Source: Fodinibius salsisoli (GTDB lineage Bacteria > Bacteroidota > Rhodothermia > Balneolales > Balneolaceae). From it: a stretch of DNA of 64,000 nucleotides. The stretch lies in NCBI RefSeq assembly GCF_026229185.1, contig NZ_JAGGJA010000008.1, forward strand, positions 62,001 through 126,000, written 5' to 3'. Below are positions 32,606 through 41,546 of this stretch, one piece after another. The notes under the pieces are model-generated. The model did no database searches and was not told the DNA's origin. It saw nothing but the letters and a program-made list of their open reading frames with translations. The position numbers and the translations under genes were made by a program. Every line of letters starts with the position of its first letter. Within the stretch, counting starts at the first letter, position 1.

Positions 32606-32944
32606 AATGTATATTGATTTTATTGGTTTTTGCCCTTGCCCATTTTTAAGAGTTAACCACTGTATATATGGTTATATTGTTTTCACTTGATTAATAACAT
32701 TTAAAGTGGCTGCCCTAAATTCAGGTCTACAGTCGTAATACAAAGTAAAGCTATATGACGTTCATTGGCAATATAATTGAAATAACTGTTAAAACCATCT
32801 TTATAGCCTTTACGAAAAGTATTCTGAAATGTTATACCAATTTCCACTTTTTGTTTTATGGTCCTAAAAAACGACACCCAGTTGTTATGCAGCTCACCAT
32901 CTTAGTTTCTTCTTCTCATGATCCCATTTACCGCTCCCCCCAGC
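32606..32944. other. Intergenic stretch between deoA-like gene and pspA
   Basis: In these 339 bases I see no gene, hairpin or recognisable repeat. The pspA promoter should be here on the minus strand; no clear consensus was identified. Confidence 0.4.
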
Positions 32945-34294
32945 CTAACCAATGGGATGCAGTCCACCCCGATCTACTCGATGCGTAACCATTTTAATAG
33001 GATCTGGCTTTTTGCTTTCAATTGTAAAGGCATCCTTTAATTCCTTTTGAGAAGCATCAATAAATGCTTCCTTGCTTGTGTATCCGGTTACCAGGATATC
33101 TCCCTCGCTGACTTTGTCCCCTACCTTATGATGTAGTTCCAGTCCAGCCACCGGATCGACAGCATCTTCTTTCTTTTTGCGTCCCGCCCCCAACTCCAGG
33201 GAAGCAAGGCCAGTTTTGTAAGCATCAATAGCAGAGACATAACCCGACGAAGGCGCCTTAAATGTAAAGCTATGTTTGGGATCAGGATATAAGTTCAAGT
33301 CTCTCAGGATTGCAGGATCACCGCCCTGCTCTTTGGTCAACCCCAGCCATTTTTCAAAAGCCTGTCCATTAGCCACCGCTTCTTTACTCATTTCAATACC
33401 CTGTTGCACGGTTTCCGCCTTGTCTCCCTGCATAATCATTGTACCCGCCAGCCAGTGTGTCACTTCCATCACATCTTGCGGCCCTTGGCCCTGCAAGGCC
33501 TCCATTGCTTCTTCTACCTCCAGCCAGTTGCCAATCTTGTATCCCAGCGGCTGATTCATATTTGTGAGGTAAGCGATTGTTTCCTTACCAAAGTCTTCGC
33601 CTATGGCAACCAGTGTCTCGGCCAGCTTCTGCGCATCCTCCTCTGCTTCCATAAAGGCCCCGGATCCAAATTTTACATCCAGCACCAGGGCGTCGATGCC
33701 TTCGGCCAGTTTCTTACTCATGATGCTGCTGGCAATCAGTGGAATCGACTCTACTGTGGCCGTCACATCGCGCAAGGCGTATAACCGCTTATCCGCGGGA
33801 GCGACCTCTTCGGTTTGGCCCGCCATCACCATCCCACACTTTGATAAAATCTGTTCATAGCGGTCAAGACTCATATCCACAGTAAAGCCCGTAATGGATT
33901 CCAGTTTATCCAGCGTGCCGCCGGTATGGCCCAACCCTCGCCCGGAAATCATCGGTACCGGGATGCCATAACTTGCTACAATAGGCGCCAGGATGAGCGA
34001 CAGCTTATCCCCAACGCCACCGGTCGAATGCTTATCTACTTTCTTTCCTGGAATATGACTTAAATCCAATACCTTACCCGAATGCAGCATCGCATGAGTA
34101 AGCGAAGAAGCTTCCCCATCATTCAATCCTTTTAAAAAAGCGGCCATCAGAAAAGCGCTCATCTGGTAATCCGGTAACAGATCATTCGTATATTGCTCAA
34201 TCAGATAGGTTATTTCCTGCTGACCAAGGGCCTCGCCATCCCGTTTTTTTCTAATGAGTGAAACAGTGTTGTAGTTGTTTGTAGCCATAGGCAA
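32945..34294 (-). CDS. Thymidine / pyrimidine-nucleoside phosphorylase
   Basis: A 449-residue enzyme that splits thymidine (or uridine) with phosphate to base and (deoxy)ribose-1-phosphate. The signature KHSTGGVGDK is at 88-97, followed by GRGLGHTGGTLDKLE, SIPLIASSIMSKKLAEG and a C-terminal PYNP domain (about 350-430). The family includes DeoA (thymidine-specific) and Pdp (broad); the sequence alone does not decide. The start could be the second Met (residue 3). It diverges from pdxB with 66 bases between the start codons. Confidence 0.93.
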   Translation of the reverse strand: MPMATNNYNTVSLIRKKRDGEALGQQEITYLIEQYTNDLLPDYQMSAFLMAAFLKGLNDGEASSLTHAMLHSGKVLDLSHIPGKKVDKHSTGGVGDKLSLILAPIVASYGIPVPMISGRGLGHTGGTLDKLESITGFTVDMSLDRYEQILSKCGMVMAGQTEEVAPADKRLYALRDVTATVESIPLIASSIMSKKLAEGIDALVLDVKFGSGAFMEAEEDAQKLAETLVAIGEDFGKETIAYLTNMNQPLGYKIGNWLEVEEAMEALQGQGPQDVMEVTHWLAGTMIMQGDKAETVQQGIEMSKEAVANGQAFEKWLGLTKEQGGDPAILRDLNLYPDPKHSFTFKAPSSGYVSAIDAYKTGLASLELGAGRKKKEDAVDPVAGLELHHKVGDKVSEGDILVTGYTSKEAFIDASQKELKDAFTIESKKPDPIKMVTHRVDRGGLHPIG

Positions 34295-34360
34295 AAGACA
34301 TTACTTTCTCATTGACTTTGCAATAACGTATTTTTACCCAAAAATTAACAGCACGAACCG

Positions 34361-35497
34361 ATGATTACCGTATTTGCAGATCAGTATCTGTATGAAATTG
34401 ATTCCTTTCTTCCCGAATCGGTTGATTTACGACTTTACGATCCCGCTCAGGGACTTCCAAAAAACCTGCATAAAGCCCACGCCCTGTTAATCCGCACCGT
34501 AAATGCTATTACTCCACAAACACTGCCGGAAATTCCAGAAAAGCTTACGTTCATCGGAACGGGTTCGGCAGGTACTGATCACGTGGACCAAAGTTACCTG
34601 AAAGAACAGGGTATCACTTTTGCAAATGCAGCTGGATGTAATGCTCGATCAGTAGCTGAATACGTAATCACCAGCCTCTTGCTTTGGGCAGAAAAAGAGA
34701 CCGAATCATTACAAGACCTATCGGTGGGTATTATCGGTGTGGGTGAAGTCGGTACTCAGGTTGAACAACAGCTTGAGAAGCTGCAAATGTCAACTATTTG
34801 CTACGATCCTCCTCGCGAAGAACGGGAATCCCCCTTTAGGTCGTCGTCTTTAGAAGAGGTGCTTTCTGCTGATATTCTGACCTTCCACACTCCCCTTGTT
34901 TCGGATGGCAACTGGCCAACTTATCATTGGCTCAATGAAAAAAAACTTTCTTCCCGACAATTTAGGCTTATCATCAATACGGCCCGGGGAGGAGTCATTG
35001 ATGAACAGTCACTTTTACAAAGCCACCAAAATAAAAACGTGAGCAATTTTATTCTGGATGTGTGGGAAGACGAACCTGACCTGCGTCCTTCAACAGCAGA
35101 AGAAGCATTTTTTAAGACGCCCCATATCGCCGGCTATTCTATCCAGGCCAAACAGAATGCCTCTAAATTTATCGCTGACCCACTGATTGAACACTTTGAT
35201 TTGTCCACTGCTCCATCCAAAGGGCAAACAGAAGGACAAACAATCGAAGGAACCGTTGATAACTTTGGTAGCTTGGGTGAGTTATTGCATCAACTCCATC
35301 CACTTAAAAAATATGAAGCACGGCTTCAGCATATTCTGAACAATCATAGAGATCAACGCGGGGAACTCTTTAATAAGTTACGCGCTGAATTTCCATTACG
35401 GAACGAGTTCAGCCATATCCAGCTCCCGGCAAGCTACTTTGATCGTTTTCCGGTGCTTACTGATTTGGGCTTTGGTCTAATCGGCCAGTCCGAATAG
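34361..35497 (+). CDS. pdxB: 4-Phosphoerythronate dehydrogenase
   Basis: PdxB oxidises 4-phosphoerythronate in the DXP-dependent route to pyridoxal phosphate. The 378-residue protein has the D-2-hydroxyacid dehydrogenase fold with VGIIGVGEVGTQV at about 122-134 for NAD and the catalytic triad Arg209 (NTARGG), Glu238 (VWEDEP) and His255 (TPHIAGYS), each one position from the E. coli PdxB residues. The C-terminal PdxB-specific dimerisation domain (about 290-378) is present, which separates it from SerA-type enzymes. Its end overlaps the convergent tatD-family gene by 21 bases. Confidence 0.94.
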   Translation: MITVFADQYLYEIDSFLPESVDLRLYDPAQGLPKNLHKAHALLIRTVNAITPQTLPEIPEKLTFIGTGSAGTDHVDQSYLKEQGITFANAAGCNARSVAEYVITSLLLWAEKETESLQDLSVGIIGVGEVGTQVEQQLEKLQMSTICYDPPREERESPFRSSSLEEVLSADILTFHTPLVSDGNWPTYHWLNEKKLSSRQFRLIINTARGGVIDEQSLLQSHQNKNVSNFILDVWEDEPDLRPSTAEEAFFKTPHIAGYSIQAKQNASKFIADPLIEHFDLSTAPSKGQTEGQTIEGTVDNFGSLGELLHQLHPLKKYEARLQHILNNHRDQRGELFNKLRAEFPLRNEFSHIQLPASYFDRFPVLTDLGFGLIGQSE

Positions 35498-36241
35498 TTT
35501 TCGAGCTATTTGGTTCGTCTTGCGCTCAACTTCATCCACTGGTAGCCCCTTAACTTCGGCCAGTCGTTTTGCCGTATGTACGATGAAGGCCGGCTCGTTT
35601 CGTTTTCCCCGTTTAGGAGCAGGAGCCAGATAGGGTGCATCCGTCTCAAGCATCATTTTATCCAGGGGCAGTTGAGCAACCGTTTTATCAACGCCGGCAT
35701 TCTTAAAAGTGAAAATGCCGCCAATTCCCAAGTGCAGGCCCAAGTCGATAGTCCGTTTCCCTTCTTCCTCCGAACCGTTAAAACAGTGCCATATACCCGA
35801 CAGAGAACCATCCTGCTCTTCTTCAATAATTTTCAATAGATCTTCGGTACTCGATCTGTTATGTAAAATAATCGGTTTCTGGACGGCTTTGGCTACCCTG
35901 CAATGGATACGCAGACTCTCTTGCTGTTCAGCTTTAAAATCATCGCTCCAGTAATAATCCAAGCCCGTCTCCCCTACGCCTATGATATCAGCTTGTTTGC
36001 AATATTCATAGAGGGTTTCCTCGGTAGCCTGCTTACCGTCGTTAACGGACGTTGGATGGATACCAGCCATTTTATGGAAATCTATATCCGGATGAGACAG
36101 CTGGTCCATCTTGGGCAGAGAATCAAAGGTAATGGCCGGCATCAGGATATCCGAGAGGCCCGCCTGAGCTGCACGGCTCAATACCTTATCGATATCTTTC
36201 TCAAACTGCTCTAAATAGAGATGGCAGTGGGTGTCAATCAC
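35477..36241 (-). CDS. TatD family metal-dependent deoxyribonuclease
   Basis: A 254-residue TIM-barrel hydrolase starting MIDTHCHLYLEQFEKD with the N-terminal His-X-His metal pair, GETGLDYYW, a mid-barrel HCRVA/ILHNR pair of histidines, WHCFNGS and LETDAPYLAP near the end. All metal ligands of the TatD family are visible. These enzymes act as 3'-5' exonucleases and in D-aminoacyl-tRNA or DNA-repair roles in the cytoplasm. It overlaps the end of pdxB tail to tail and follows the kinase gene by 5 bases. Confidence 0.92.
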   Translation of the reverse strand: MIDTHCHLYLEQFEKDIDKVLSRAAQAGLSDILMPAITFDSLPKMDQLSHPDIDFHKMAGIHPTSVNDGKQATEETLYEYCKQADIIGVGETGLDYYWSDDFKAEQQESLRIHCRVAKAVQKPIILHNRSSTEDLLKIIEEEQDGSLSGIWHCFNGSEEEGKRTIDLGLHLGIGGIFTFKNAGVDKTVAQLPLDKMMLETDAPYLAPAPKRGKRNEPAFIVHTAKRLAEVKGLPVDEVERKTNQIARKLFGLAD

Positions 36242-36246
36242 AATGA

Positions 36247-37098
36247 CTAATGGACTTCTATCGAATGATATTCAACGAGTCGCTTCATGGGCTTACTAAT
36301 ATACTGCCCCGCTTTCATGCCGTGCTCGTTCAATATTCCATTAATCATCTCCTGATGTCCGTGCGCTACAGATCCAATAAAACGGACTTCATATTTGAGA
36401 GCATCCGTATATTTCATTACGATACGTGTGATGAAATTTTCGAAACCTTCGTGAAGCATCTTCTTAACGAATGGATGATCATCATGCTTCCCTAAAAAAG
36501 ACGCATAGGAAGCGATAAATCGACTTTTTTGTGACCCGTCATACAGTCCTTCATTAATATGTTCGAGAGACATATCATAATTCTCTTCTAAATCTTTCTT
36601 CAGCTCATCCGGAAGCTCAAAGCGGTAATATTTATTGATCAACTGCTTGCCAAAGTAACCGGCACTGCCTTCATCGCCTAATATAAAGGCCAGGGAAGGA
36701 ATGTGTTCCACAATCTTTGTTCCATCATACAGGCAGGAATTGGAACCGGTGCCGAGAATACAGGCAATCCCTGGCTTATCAAAGAAGCAAGCCCGGGCCG
36801 CACCCAACAAATCATGAAAAAGATGGATGGTTGCATCTGGGAAGCTGGCATTCAGTGCCGTATTGACAACCTCCTTTTTCTCTTCACTATCACAACCAGC
36901 TCCATAGAAATAGATATCCGATATATCGGCTTTATCTTCCAGCTGTTTCGAGAGTCCTTGATCTAACACCCTCTCGATACTTTCAGTGGTATGATAATAG
37001 GGGTTGAGCCCTTCGGTTTTGATAATTTTTTGCTCGTCTGCCGACTTTAAACACCATTCTGTCTTGGTTGCGCCGCTGTCGGCGATTAAAATACTCAT
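36247..37098 (-). CDS. BadF/BadG-type ATPase, N-acetylglucosamine kinase-like
   Basis: A 283-residue ASKHA-fold kinase with the phosphate-1 motif DSGATKTEW at 7-15, phosphate-2 motif ILGTGSNSCLYDG at about 114-126 and ILGDEGSAGYFGKQL. These match the eukaryote-like N-acetylglucosamine kinase branch of the BcrAD/BadFG family, common in Bacteroidota, probably salvaging amino sugars from cell-wall turnover. The exact sugar is uncertain. It is cotranscribed with the tatD-like gene (5-base gap) and divergent from the tryptophan dioxygenase gene. Confidence 0.85.
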   Translation of the reverse strand: MSILIADSGATKTEWCLKSADEQKIIKTEGLNPYYHTTESIERVLDQGLSKQLEDKADISDIYFYGAGCDSEEKKEVVNTALNASFPDATIHLFHDLLGAARACFFDKPGIACILGTGSNSCLYDGTKIVEHIPSLAFILGDEGSAGYFGKQLINKYYRFELPDELKKDLEENYDMSLEHINEGLYDGSQKSRFIASYASFLGKHDDHPFVKKMLHEGFENFITRIVMKYTDALKYEVRFIGSVAHGHQEMINGILNEHGMKAGQYISKPMKRLVEYHSIEVH

Positions 37099-37236
37099 AG
37101 AAACATTTTATTTATAATTTGCGTGCAAATCTAAGAATTTTTCTTCACATCTTGAAAAATTACTGCTCTAAAATAGAGACTCGCCAGAATTCTACCTATC
37201 ATTCAGGATCAAATTCAAGCAGAAACCAAACATCCG

Positions 37237-38019
37237 ATGAAACTGACGTACAATAGCTATCTTAAAATTGAGGAATTACTCGATCTTCAGCAACTACAAT
37301 CTGAGCCAAAAGAACATGATGAAATGCTATTCATCATCATCCATCAGACCTATGAACTTTGGTTTAAACAAATCCTACATGAAACGACAAAGTTACGAAA
37401 TAATTTAACCGGAACCCAGACTTGGGGGGCCGTCAAGACGATGAAACGCATTCTGACAATCCTCAAAACAATGGTTGCCCAAATTGATATTCTGGAAACC
37501 ATGACGCCCCTGGAGTTCGAAAGCTTCCGTGGCTTCCTGGATGAGTCCAGCGGCTTTCAGTCAGTACAATTTCGGGAAGTTGAAATTCTGTGCGGGCACC
37601 GGTCACCGCGGATGCTCAAAACGCATGAGGATACCCCTCAATATGTGCAGCGCCTTAAAGAACGAATGGAAGAGCCAACAATATGGGAATGTTTTTGCAC
37701 ATACCTGCAAAAAAGTGGATATGATATCCATACCCCAGAGCGTAAAAATGACCGAGGCTTGCTATATGACCCCTCGTCTCACAACCAGAACGTACTGCTC
37801 CACATTATGAATAACGATCCGGAGAAAACCATGCTCTGTGAGCTGCTGGTGGATTTTGACGAGGGACTGCAGGAATGGCGTTACCGCCACGTTAAAATGG
37901 TGGAACGGACGATCGGTAACAAAATGGGGACGGGCGGCTCCAGTGGGGTAGAGTACCTTCGACGTACACTGCACCGACGTATCTTCCCGGATTTATGGGA
38001 AATCAGATCTGAGATATAA
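37237..38019 (+). CDS. kynA: Tryptophan 2,3-dioxygenase
   Basis: A 260-residue haem enzyme that opens the indole ring of tryptophan to N-formylkynurenine. IIIHQTYELWFKQILHE contains the active-site His36, and RHVKMVERTIGNKMGTGGSSG contains the proximal haem ligand His218 and the GTGGSSG substrate loop, so all key residues are present. It lies 17 bases before a kynureninase-like gene, giving a two-gene kynurenine unit. No formamidase or kynurenine monooxygenase gene is in the window. Confidence 0.95.
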   Translation: MKLTYNSYLKIEELLDLQQLQSEPKEHDEMLFIIIHQTYELWFKQILHETTKLRNNLTGTQTWGAVKTMKRILTILKTMVAQIDILETMTPLEFESFRGFLDESSGFQSVQFREVEILCGHRSPRMLKTHEDTPQYVQRLKERMEEPTIWECFCTYLQKSGYDIHTPERKNDRGLLYDPSSHNQNVLLHIMNNDPEKTMLCELLVDFDEGLQEWRYRHVKMVERTIGNKMGTGGSSGVEYLRRTLHRRIFPDLWEIRSEI

Positions 38020-38036
38020 TCCAGTAAATAATTATT

Positions 38037-39224
38037 ATGAATGATATTGACCAACTGGCCAGCCAGTTACAGCCCCATTATGCACATTTTAACGTAGCCA
38101 ACCGACTGCTTTTTACCGGCCATTCGCATCAGGCCTGGCCGGATGTAGCCCTCAAAGGAGTAGAAGAATCTTTCCAGGTGGCTGCGGGCCAAGTAGATAA
38201 TAAGTGGGAAACAGCCTTCAAAAAAACTGAGATCCTCCGCGACTATCTGCGCGGCTATTATGATGACCCCGATGGATTGTACTGCCAGGGAGAAAATACG
38301 CATCAACTTTTGGTTTCCTGGCTCTCCAGCTTTGACCTCAATGAGAAGCCTAAAATCATTACTACCGACAGTGAGTTTCATTCTATGTATCGGCAGCTGC
38401 ATCGATTGGAAGAGGAAGGACTGGAAATTTGCTATACAGAAGGGCATTCCGATGCCCTCGCTTCAGACATAGAGCAACTCATTGATTCCAAGACCGCGGC
38501 CATCATGTTGTCGCGCGTCTTTTTTGAAAGCGGACTCATTAATCAGCATTTATCAGATATTGCTGAAATTGCCCGGAAAAATAACGTTCCTTTGCTCGTT
38601 GATGACTACCACGGAACCAATGTAGTGCCTCTCTCCCTTCGGGATGCCGAACTTGAAGACTGTTATTTCCTGGTCGGTGGATACAAATACTTGCAATGGG
38701 GAGAAGGAAACTGCTTTCTGCGCTTCCCTGAAGGTTGTGCTCTTAGGCCCGCCATTACCGGCTGGTTTGCTTCTTTTAGCACACTGGATGATCCCCGCTC
38801 TCCGGGAAAAATTGAATATGATGACGGGAATCAGCGGTTTGCAACTGGCACTTATGATCCCACGGCCCAGTTCCGTGCTGCCAAGGTCGTTGCATTTTTT
38901 GAAGAGCAGGATCTCTCCCCTTCCGTATTGCGCCAACAGTATCTGAGACAGCTTAAACTTCTCAGAAAACAATTCCTGGCCCAAGACTTTAATGCCAAAC
39001 TCATAAAATTATATCATCGCCAGCCGCTGGAACAAAATGGAGGCTTTTTAGCCCTGCGATCTCCCTATGCTCGAACGATTCGTGCAGAGCTAATGGAAAA
39101 AAACATCTATACTGATGCCCGTGGCGATGTCCTGCGACTGGGACCTGCCCCCTATGTTACCTCTGAACAGATCAAAACCGTCATCACTGAGCTGTCAAAA
39201 GTCGTAAACCGCCTCCAGCCATAA
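38037..39224 (+). CDS. Kynureninase-like PLP-dependent enzyme (class V aminotransferase fold)
   Basis: A 395-residue fold-type I PLP enzyme. LLVDDYHGTNVVPL (Asp at 189-190, His192) is the cofactor-pyridine segment and GGYKYLQWGEG holds the presumed PLP lysine, Lys217. The lysine context K-Y-(L)-x-x-G-x-G and its pairing with tryptophan dioxygenase support kynureninase, which splits kynurenine to anthranilate and alanine. The DDYHG segment differs from the DLAHAxGN of well-studied kynureninases, and the chain is slightly short, so a related activity cannot be excluded. Confidence 0.78.
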   Translation: MNDIDQLASQLQPHYAHFNVANRLLFTGHSHQAWPDVALKGVEESFQVAAGQVDNKWETAFKKTEILRDYLRGYYDDPDGLYCQGENTHQLLVSWLSSFDLNEKPKIITTDSEFHSMYRQLHRLEEEGLEICYTEGHSDALASDIEQLIDSKTAAIMLSRVFFESGLINQHLSDIAEIARKNNVPLLVDDYHGTNVVPLSLRDAELEDCYFLVGGYKYLQWGEGNCFLRFPEGCALRPAITGWFASFSTLDDPRSPGKIEYDDGNQRFATGTYDPTAQFRAAKVVAFFEEQDLSPSVLRQQYLRQLKLLRKQFLAQDFNAKLIKLYHRQPLEQNGGFLALRSPYARTIRAELMEKNIYTDARGDVLRLGPAPYVTSEQIKTVITELSKVVNRLQP

Positions 39225-39361
39225 AAAAATCTGTAAGGATTTGGCTTTTAAAGGTACTTACTTATAAAGACTCAGTGTATCTCTGTGACTTCTTTGAGTT
39301 ACTCAGTGTAATATTTCACAGAGCACCACAGTGTCAAACACCGAGCTACACGGAGGAATTT

Positions 39362-39733
39362 ATGAAACTTAATGATATAACACATAATGTTATAAAAGCT
39401 GCTATTGAGGTACACAAACAACTTGGGCCAGGCCTTTTAGAATCAGCATATCAACAATGTCTTGCATACGAGATTAATGAGTCAGGTCTGTTGGTCGAAG
39501 AGCAGGTCCCCGTTCCTGTTATCTACAAAAAAATTCATTTAGAACATGGGTATCGATTAGATTTACTTATTGACAAAAAAGTTGTTGTAGAACTAAAGAC
39601 TGTAGAAACATTAACTGATGTGCATACAGCTCAGCTATTAACCTACTTGAGACTTGGAAATTATAAAGTTGGTCTGTTAATAAATTTCGACGTGAATCTA
39701 TTAAAGAATGGATTAAAACGATTTATCAACTGA
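39362..39733 (+). CDS. GxxExxY protein (PD-(D/E)XK nuclease-like)
   Basis: A 123-residue protein with the name-giving motif G24-L-L-E27-S-A-Y30 and a nuclease-like core Asp67...Glu77-X-Lys79 (YRLDLLIDKKVVVELK), the PD-(D/E)XK arrangement. Function is unknown. ATG 39362 is chosen because ACGGAGGA lies just before it, one of the few strong Shine-Dalgarno sequences here, although the frame is open from 39275. The preceding 90 bases (CTCAGTGTATCTCTGTGAC..., ACAGAGCACCACAGTG) are of a type often found before this gene family and the gene lies alone between kynU-like and recA, which suggests it moves as a unit with its leader. Confidence 0.85.
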   Translation: MKLNDITHNVIKAAIEVHKQLGPGLLESAYQQCLAYEINESGLLVEEQVPVPVIYKKIHLEHGYRLDLLIDKKVVVELKTVETLTDVHTAQLLTYLRLGNYKVGLLINFDVNLLKNGLKRFIN

Positions 39734-39748
39734 TTTTTTTTAATTGCG

Positions 39749-39766
39749 CTGACACTATGTTGTCAG
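39749..39766 (+). promoter_or_regulatory. Inverted repeat upstream of recA (possible SOS operator or terminator)
   Basis: CTGACA-CTATGT-TGTCAG lies 57-74 bases before the recA ATG and is followed by TTTTATTT. It could be the operator of an SOS repressor, or a weak terminator for the GxxExxY gene. No other SOS gene is available in the window for comparison. Confidence 0.35.
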
Positions 39767-39822
39767 TTTTATTTGATATATTAACCAGTGAAAAAATTTA
39801 AAGCTAATTTAGAAACTACATT

Positions 39823-40875
39823 ATGTCTGATAACAAAGATCGCGACAAGGCACTGGATATGGCCATCGGTCAAATTGAAAAACAGCATGGTAAAGGCACC
39901 ATCATGCGGTTGGGTGATGAGGCCGTAAAAAACGTTCCCAGCATTTCAACGGGCTCACTTATGATTGACCATGCGCTCGGTGTGGGCGGAGTGCCACGTG
40001 GACGTATTACCGAAATTTACGGTCCGGAAGGTAGTGGTAAAACAACCTTGGCTATGCATATAGTAGCAGAAGCACAGAAAGCAGGCGGCTATGCTGCTTT
40101 TGTGGATGCTGAGCACGCTTTTGATCCGCGGTACGCAAAAAACCTGGGCATTAACACCGATGAGCTGTTGGTCTCTCAACCTGACAGTGGAGAACAGGCA
40201 CTAGAAATTACGGAAACGCTCATCCGTTCTGCCGCCTTAGATGTTATTGTTGTGGATTCGGTTGCCGCTCTCGTACCCCGGGCTGAATTGGAAGGCGAGA
40301 TGGGCGATTCTCACATGGGCTTACAGGCTCGTCTCATGTCGCAGGCGATGCGTAAAATAACCGGTATCATTAATAAAACGCGAACATCGGTAATCTTCAT
40401 TAACCAGATTCGTGAAAAAATCGGGGTCATGTTTGGCAACCCGGAGACAACTTCAGGTGGACGTGCCCTGAAATTTTACTCCTCGGTCCGGATGGATATC
40501 CGTCGAATCGGATCTCTTAAGAATGGCAGCGATGTAGTCGGTAACCGAACCAAAGTGAAGGTGGTTAAAAATAAAGTTGCTCCTCCTTTTAAGGTTGTGG
40601 AATTCAACATCATGTATGGTAAAGGAATTTCACGGCTGGCCGAGGTACTGGATATGGCCGTCGAATATGATATTATTGAAAAACGCGGCAGCTGGTATCG
40701 ATATGGTGGAGAACCCATTGGTCAAGGAACCGATAATGCGATTGAATTTCTTAAGTCAGATCCGGAGCTGGCGGAAAATATCGAACAGATGGTCCGTGAT
40801 GAAATGAATCCAGAACCCGAGACCGAAGCCCAAAATGGTGAGGATGGCTCTGACGAGGAAAAAAGTGACGATTAG
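39823..40875 (+). CDS. recA: Recombinase RecA
   Basis: A 350-residue RecA with Walker A GPEGSGKT at 67-74, DAEHAFDP, Walker [16 protein letters not shown], loop L1 [21 protein letters not shown], loop L2 [24 protein letters not shown] and an acidic C-terminal tail. It forms filaments on single-stranded DNA for strand exchange and drives SOS cleavage. It is followed after 2 bases by recX, as in many bacteria. Confidence 0.98.
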   Translation: MSDNKDRDKALDMAIGQIEKQHGKGTIMRLGDEAVKNVPSISTGSLMIDHALGVGGVPRGRITEIYGPEGSGKTTLAMHIVAEAQKAGGYAAFVDAEHAFDPRYAKNLGINTDELLVSQPDSGEQALEITETLIRSAALDVIVVDSVAALVPRAELEGEMGDSHMGLQARLMSQAMRKITGIINKTRTSVIFINQIREKIGVMFGNPETTSGGRALKFYSSVRMDIRRIGSLKNGSDVVGNRTKVKVVKNKVAPPFKVVEFNIMYGKGISRLAEVLDMAVEYDIIEKRGSWYRYGGEPIGQGTDNAIEFLKSDPELAENIEQMVRDEMNPEPETEAQNGEDGSDEEKSDD

Positions 40876-40877
40876 GA

Positions 40878-41546
40878 ATGAGCAATGCACAGGAGCATCA
40901 GCTACCAGGAACAATCACCTCCATCGCCGTACAGAAAAACAATAAAGAACGGTACTCTATCTTTGTTGATGAACAATTCCTGATCGGCGTCAGCGAAGAG
41001 ACACTTATTAAATTCAGTTTACGTAAAGGCGCTGAGGTGACGCCTTTGCTTTTTAAAAAGATACAGCGAGAAGAGGGACGGTTTGCTGTAAAAGCGTATT
41101 TACTTAAGCGTCTGGGTAGTCGCAACCATTCAAGGAAAGAACTACTTAACAAAGCTCTCCGGAAGGATTACACCCAAGAGGTCATTCTCTCTGTTCTGGA
41201 TGAGCTTGAAGAAAAGGGCTATATCGATGATCCCAGCTTTGCCCGAATGTATGCTTCCAACAAGAAACGGCTTAATAACTGGGGGCCATCTAAAATAAAG
41301 GCTCACCTTATGCAAAAAGGGATAGGTCGGAATATCGCAGAGAAATGCGCCACAGAAGTATTTAAAAATGAAGATTTAACAGAAACTTTTATACATTTAA
41401 TTACTAAAAGGAAGCGACATTTTCGTCGAGAACAAAACCTGTTGAAACGCAAGAAGAAAGTAATTGCTTATCTTGCTCGCAAGGGATATCGATCATCAAG
41501 CATTTATTCTTGCATCGATAAGCTTATGGCGGTTATTGAAGAATGA
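40878..41546 (+). CDS. recX: Regulatory protein RecX
   Basis: A 222-residue helical-repeat protein that caps and limits RecA filaments. The RecX repeat pattern is visible around LLKRLGSRNHSRKELLNKALRKD, VLDELEEKGYIDDPSFARMYASNKKR and INWGPSKIKAHLMQKGI, with a third, weaker repeat to the end. The location 2 bases after recA is the classic arrangement. Its stop codon overlaps the start of the AI-2E permease gene by 4 bases. Confidence 0.93.
   Translation: MSNAQEHQLPGTITSIAVQKNNKERYSIFVDEQFLIGVSEETLIKFSLRKGAEVTPLLFKKIQREEGRFAVKAYLLKRLGSRNHSRKELLNKALRKDYTQEVILSVLDELEEKGYIDDPSFARMYASNKKRLNNWGPSKIKAHLMQKGIGRNIAEKCATEVFKNEDLTETFIHLITKRKRHFRREQNLLKRKKKVIAYLARKGYRSSSIYSCIDKLMAVIEE

Noticed and set aside
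32606-32944. 77-codon frame (32755-32988) upstream of pspA
   Set aside because: It runs into the antisense of the phosphorylase gene and shows no ribosome site or protein-like pattern.
39275-39361. Extended start of the GxxExxY protein
   Set aside because: The Shine-Dalgarno sequence just before ATG 39362 and the family's usual N terminus favour the shorter protein.
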